54,443 nt of DNA from positions 25,032 through 79,474 of the forward strand of contig DYLP01000008.1 in assembly GCA_020722005.1 (NCBI GenBank), read 5' to 3'. Origin of the DNA: Melioribacter roseus (GTDB taxonomy: Bacteria > Bacteroidota > Ignavibacteria > Ignavibacteriales > Melioribacteraceae). Position numbers and translations under genes: made by a program. The number at the start of each line of letters is the position of its first letter. Within the stretch, counting starts at the first letter, position 1. Below, piece by piece: positions 52,819 through 54,443 of this stretch. A model generated the notes under the pieces. The model did no database searches. It had not been told where the DNA came from and saw only the letters and a list, made by a program, of their open reading frames with translations.

Positions 52819-52844
52819 TAATAAAAAGCCGGGCATAACCCGGC
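52819..52844 (-). terminator. Intrinsic terminator of glutamate dehydrogenase
   Basis: GCCGGG-cataa-CCCGGC stem, followed on the minus strand by TTTTTATTAT. It lies between gdhA and the PPDK_N pair, only 2 bases before the latter's ATG, so it could also lower their expression by read-through control. Confidence 0.85.
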
Positions 52845-52869
52845 CTTAAATAATTTTCCTTTTTAAAAA

Positions 52870-54156
52870 TTAAACCCAGCCTCTATCTTTACATGCCTGA
52901 GCTACTCTACTAACCGCAATTACATAAGCTGCATCGCGCATAAACAGTTTTTTATTACGAGCAAGTTCGCTTACAGATAAATAAGCGTTCGTCATTTTTG
53001 TATCGAGCTTTGCTATTACTTCTTCTTTTTCCCAGTAATAATTCATATTAGATTGAACTTGTTCGAAGTAACTGCACGTAACTCCGCCTGCATTTGCCAG
53101 AAAATCAGGGATAACAAAAATGTTTCTTTCTTGAATTACCTTATCTGCTTCAATTGATGTAGGACCGTTAGCTCCTTCGGCGATAATTTTAACGCGTTCG
53201 CTGATCTTATTTACATTAGCTTCAGTAATCTGATTTTCGAGTGCGGCAGGAATCAATATATCGACATCCTGTTCTATCCATGCTTCTCCGTCAAGAACTT
53301 CGTAGCCGAGCTCTTTGGCTTTAGCTTTGTCTATACCACCGAACTTGTCTGTAATTCGTGTTAATACATCGCGATTAATTCCATCCATTTTTCTAAAAGT
53401 ATAAGAACATTTCTCCTGTTCATCCCAGCTAGCTACTGCAATAACTTTTCCACCGAGTTGCGTATATAATTCGATTGCATATTGTGCTACATTTCCGAAT
53501 CCCTGGACAGAAGCCAGAGTGTCTTCTGGGTTGATATTCATTTCCTTCAGTGCTTCTCGTAAAGTGAAGATAACACCGTATCCTGTAGCTTCGGTTCTAC
53601 CCAAAGAACCTCCCATGCCAACAGGCTTTCCTGTTATGAAACCGGGGTATTTTCCGCCTGTGATCGTTTCATATTCATCAAGCATCCAGAGCATATGCTG
53701 TGCATTGGTCATTACATCGGGCGCTGGTACATCATTTACTGGACCTACATTTTTAGCCATCTGGCGTACCCATCCGCGACAGATTTGTTCCTGTTCCTTC
53801 ATACTTAGATGGTGCGGATCGCATACCACTCCGCCTTTCCCTCCACCTAATGGAATGTTAACTACTGCACATTTCCAGGTCATCCACATTGCCAGTGCTC
53901 TTACTGTATCAACAGTTTCCTGTGGGTGAAAACGGATTCCACCTTTGGAAGGACCACGTGCATCGTTATGTTGAACACGGAATCCTCTGAATATTTTTGT
54001 AGAACCATCATCCATCTTAACAGGAATACTGAAATGATATTCCCGAAGTGGATTCCTTAATAGTTCTCGTGTTGCCTCATCTAAATTAAGTAATTCGGCA
54101 ACTTTGTCGAATCGAGCCTGAGCCGTTTCAAAAGGGTTAAACTCTTTGGATTTCAT
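52870..54156 (-). CDS. gdhA: Glutamate dehydrogenase (Glu/Leu/Phe/Val family)
   Basis: Interconverts glutamate and 2-oxoglutarate + ammonia. The 428 residues include KGGIRFHPQETVDTVRALAMWMTWKCAVVNIPLGGGKGGVVCDP (catalytic Lys in GGGKGG), DVPAPDVMTNAQHM (catalytic Asp), the NAD(P) fold VQGFGNVAQYA and AEGANGPTS. It fits the hexameric family common in Bacteroidota. Cofactor preference cannot be told with confidence. It is a single-gene unit with its own promoter (54217-54248) and terminator. It can regenerate the 2-oxoglutarate that lysine aminotransferase uses. Confidence 0.95.
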   Translation of the reverse strand: MKSKEFNPFETAQARFDKVAELLNLDEATRELLRNPLREYHFSIPVKMDDGSTKIFRGFRVQHNDARGPSKGGIRFHPQETVDTVRALAMWMTWKCAVVNIPLGGGKGGVVCDPHHLSMKEQEQICRGWVRQMAKNVGPVNDVPAPDVMTNAQHMLWMLDEYETITGGKYPGFITGKPVGMGGSLGRTEATGYGVIFTLREALKEMNINPEDTLASVQGFGNVAQYAIELYTQLGGKVIAVASWDEQEKCSYTFRKMDGINRDVLTRITDKFGGIDKAKAKELGYEVLDGEAWIEQDVDILIPAALENQITEANVNKISERVKIIAEGANGPTSIEADKVIQERNIFVIPDFLANAGGVTCSYFEQVQSNMNYYWEKEEVIAKLDTKMTNAYLSVSELARNKKLFMRDAAYVIAVSRVAQACKDRGWV

Positions 54157-54216
54157 AAAAACCTCTTTATTTGAATATGTTTATTCAGGGATTATGCTTC
54201 CCTTTTTCTTTTATAT

Positions 54217-54248
54217 CAAAAATAAATATGCTCATATTGCTAAGCAAA
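54217..54248 (-). promoter_or_regulatory. Bacteroidota-type promoter of gdhA
   Basis: On the minus strand TTTG (54248-54245), 20-base spacer, TATTTTTG (54224-54217). Both boxes match the -33/-7 consensus, giving a start about 55 bases upstream of the gdhA ATG. Confidence 0.6.
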
Positions 54249-54289
54249 CAAAATCAATAACAGAAATCTTAATTATGAAACTATGTTTA

Positions 54290-54320
54290 CTTAATTATTA
54301 TCGACTTGCTACTAATTAAG
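54290..54320. repeat. Inverted repeat near the right edge
   Basis: CTTAATTA (54290-54297) and TAATTAAG (54313-54320), with outlying ACTATG/CATAGT extending the symmetry after a 4-base bulge. The rest of 54249-54443 shows nothing recognisable. Confidence 0.35.
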
Positions 54321-54443
54321 CATAGTAAATTAATATGACTACTTTCTTTTCCTCTAATAATTAGTCCTAACAAATAATTCCTTTTAAAAAATGAGTTCAC
54401 TCTAAAAAGGTAAAACAATATAAATAAAAAAACATAGTTAGTT

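Overview
The window is a low-GC, gene-dense bacterial chromosome segment. It most resembles the Ignavibacteria (Melioribacter/Ignavibacterium-type) branch of the Bacteroidota/Chlorobiota group. This rests on the kinds of genes present (PorD-like DUF4835 protein, PorV-like barrel, Bacteroidota-type serine palmitoyltransferase, short RpoD, histone H1-like protein), on promoter-like TTG-N20/21-TAnnTTTG boxes, and on start codons that often lack a Shine-Dalgarno. The assignment is inferred from gene content and motifs, not from a database search.

Layout. 1-3.5 kb: the upstream end of a type III-A CRISPR-Cas operon (cas6, csm1/cas10) running leftwards off the window. 4.0 kb: tRNA-Ala(GGC). 4.2-5.0 kb: a small c-type cytochrome lipoprotein and a GIY-YIG (DUF123) protein. 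5.0-8.4 kb: an extended-SDR reductase, a serine palmitoyltransferase and a GNAT protein, a likely ceramide/sphingolipid synthesis set. 8.4-12.1 kb: envelope proteins. 12.1-15.5 kb: a divergent lysine-catabolism pair, L-lysine 6-aminotransferase and an ALDH7-type aminoadipate-semialdehyde dehydrogenase. 15.5-19.6 kb: lipoprotein, rsmI, apt, dus, MFS exporter. 19.7-23.4 kb: a leftward unit of hydrolase, bioY, a membrane Fe-S oxidoreductase and an H1-like DNA-binding protein. 23.5-27.5 kb: a rightward unit of acyl-CoA dehydrogenase, HisA-like paralogue, cyclic-nucleotide-binding protein, UspA and eIF2B-like protein. 27.5-31.6 kb: TPR protein, ECF sigma, primary sigma, class V aminotransferase. 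32.4-39.2 kb: a complete trpEGDCFBA operon. 39.2-46.9 kb: a rhodanese and a complete hisGDCBHAF(IE) operon on the minus strand. 47.1-52.8 kb: metallophosphoesterase and two overlapping PEP/pyruvate-binding proteins. 52.9-54.2 kb: glutamate dehydrogenase.

The strongest non-coding discoveries are two leader-peptide attenuators. Upstream of trpE there is a short ORF with three consecutive Trp codons, followed by mutually exclusive antiterminator and terminator stems. Upstream of hisG there is a short ORF with three consecutive His codons and the same 1:2 / 2:3 / 3:4 logic. Both were read directly from the sequence and sit next to the operons they would control.

Other points worth a second look: a HisB whose N-terminal region is too short for, and lacks the DxDGT motif of, a histidinol-phosphatase; a HisA paralogue and an eIF2B-family protein that have both lost a key catalytic residue and share an operon with a cyclic-nucleotide sensor and UspA; and a two-gene PEP/pyruvate-binding system in which an ATP-grasp module is joined to a GAF-like N-terminus and a C-terminal nucleotidyltransferase but has no swivelling phospho-histidine domain. 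The CRISPR array and remaining csm genes, if present, lie outside the left edge.
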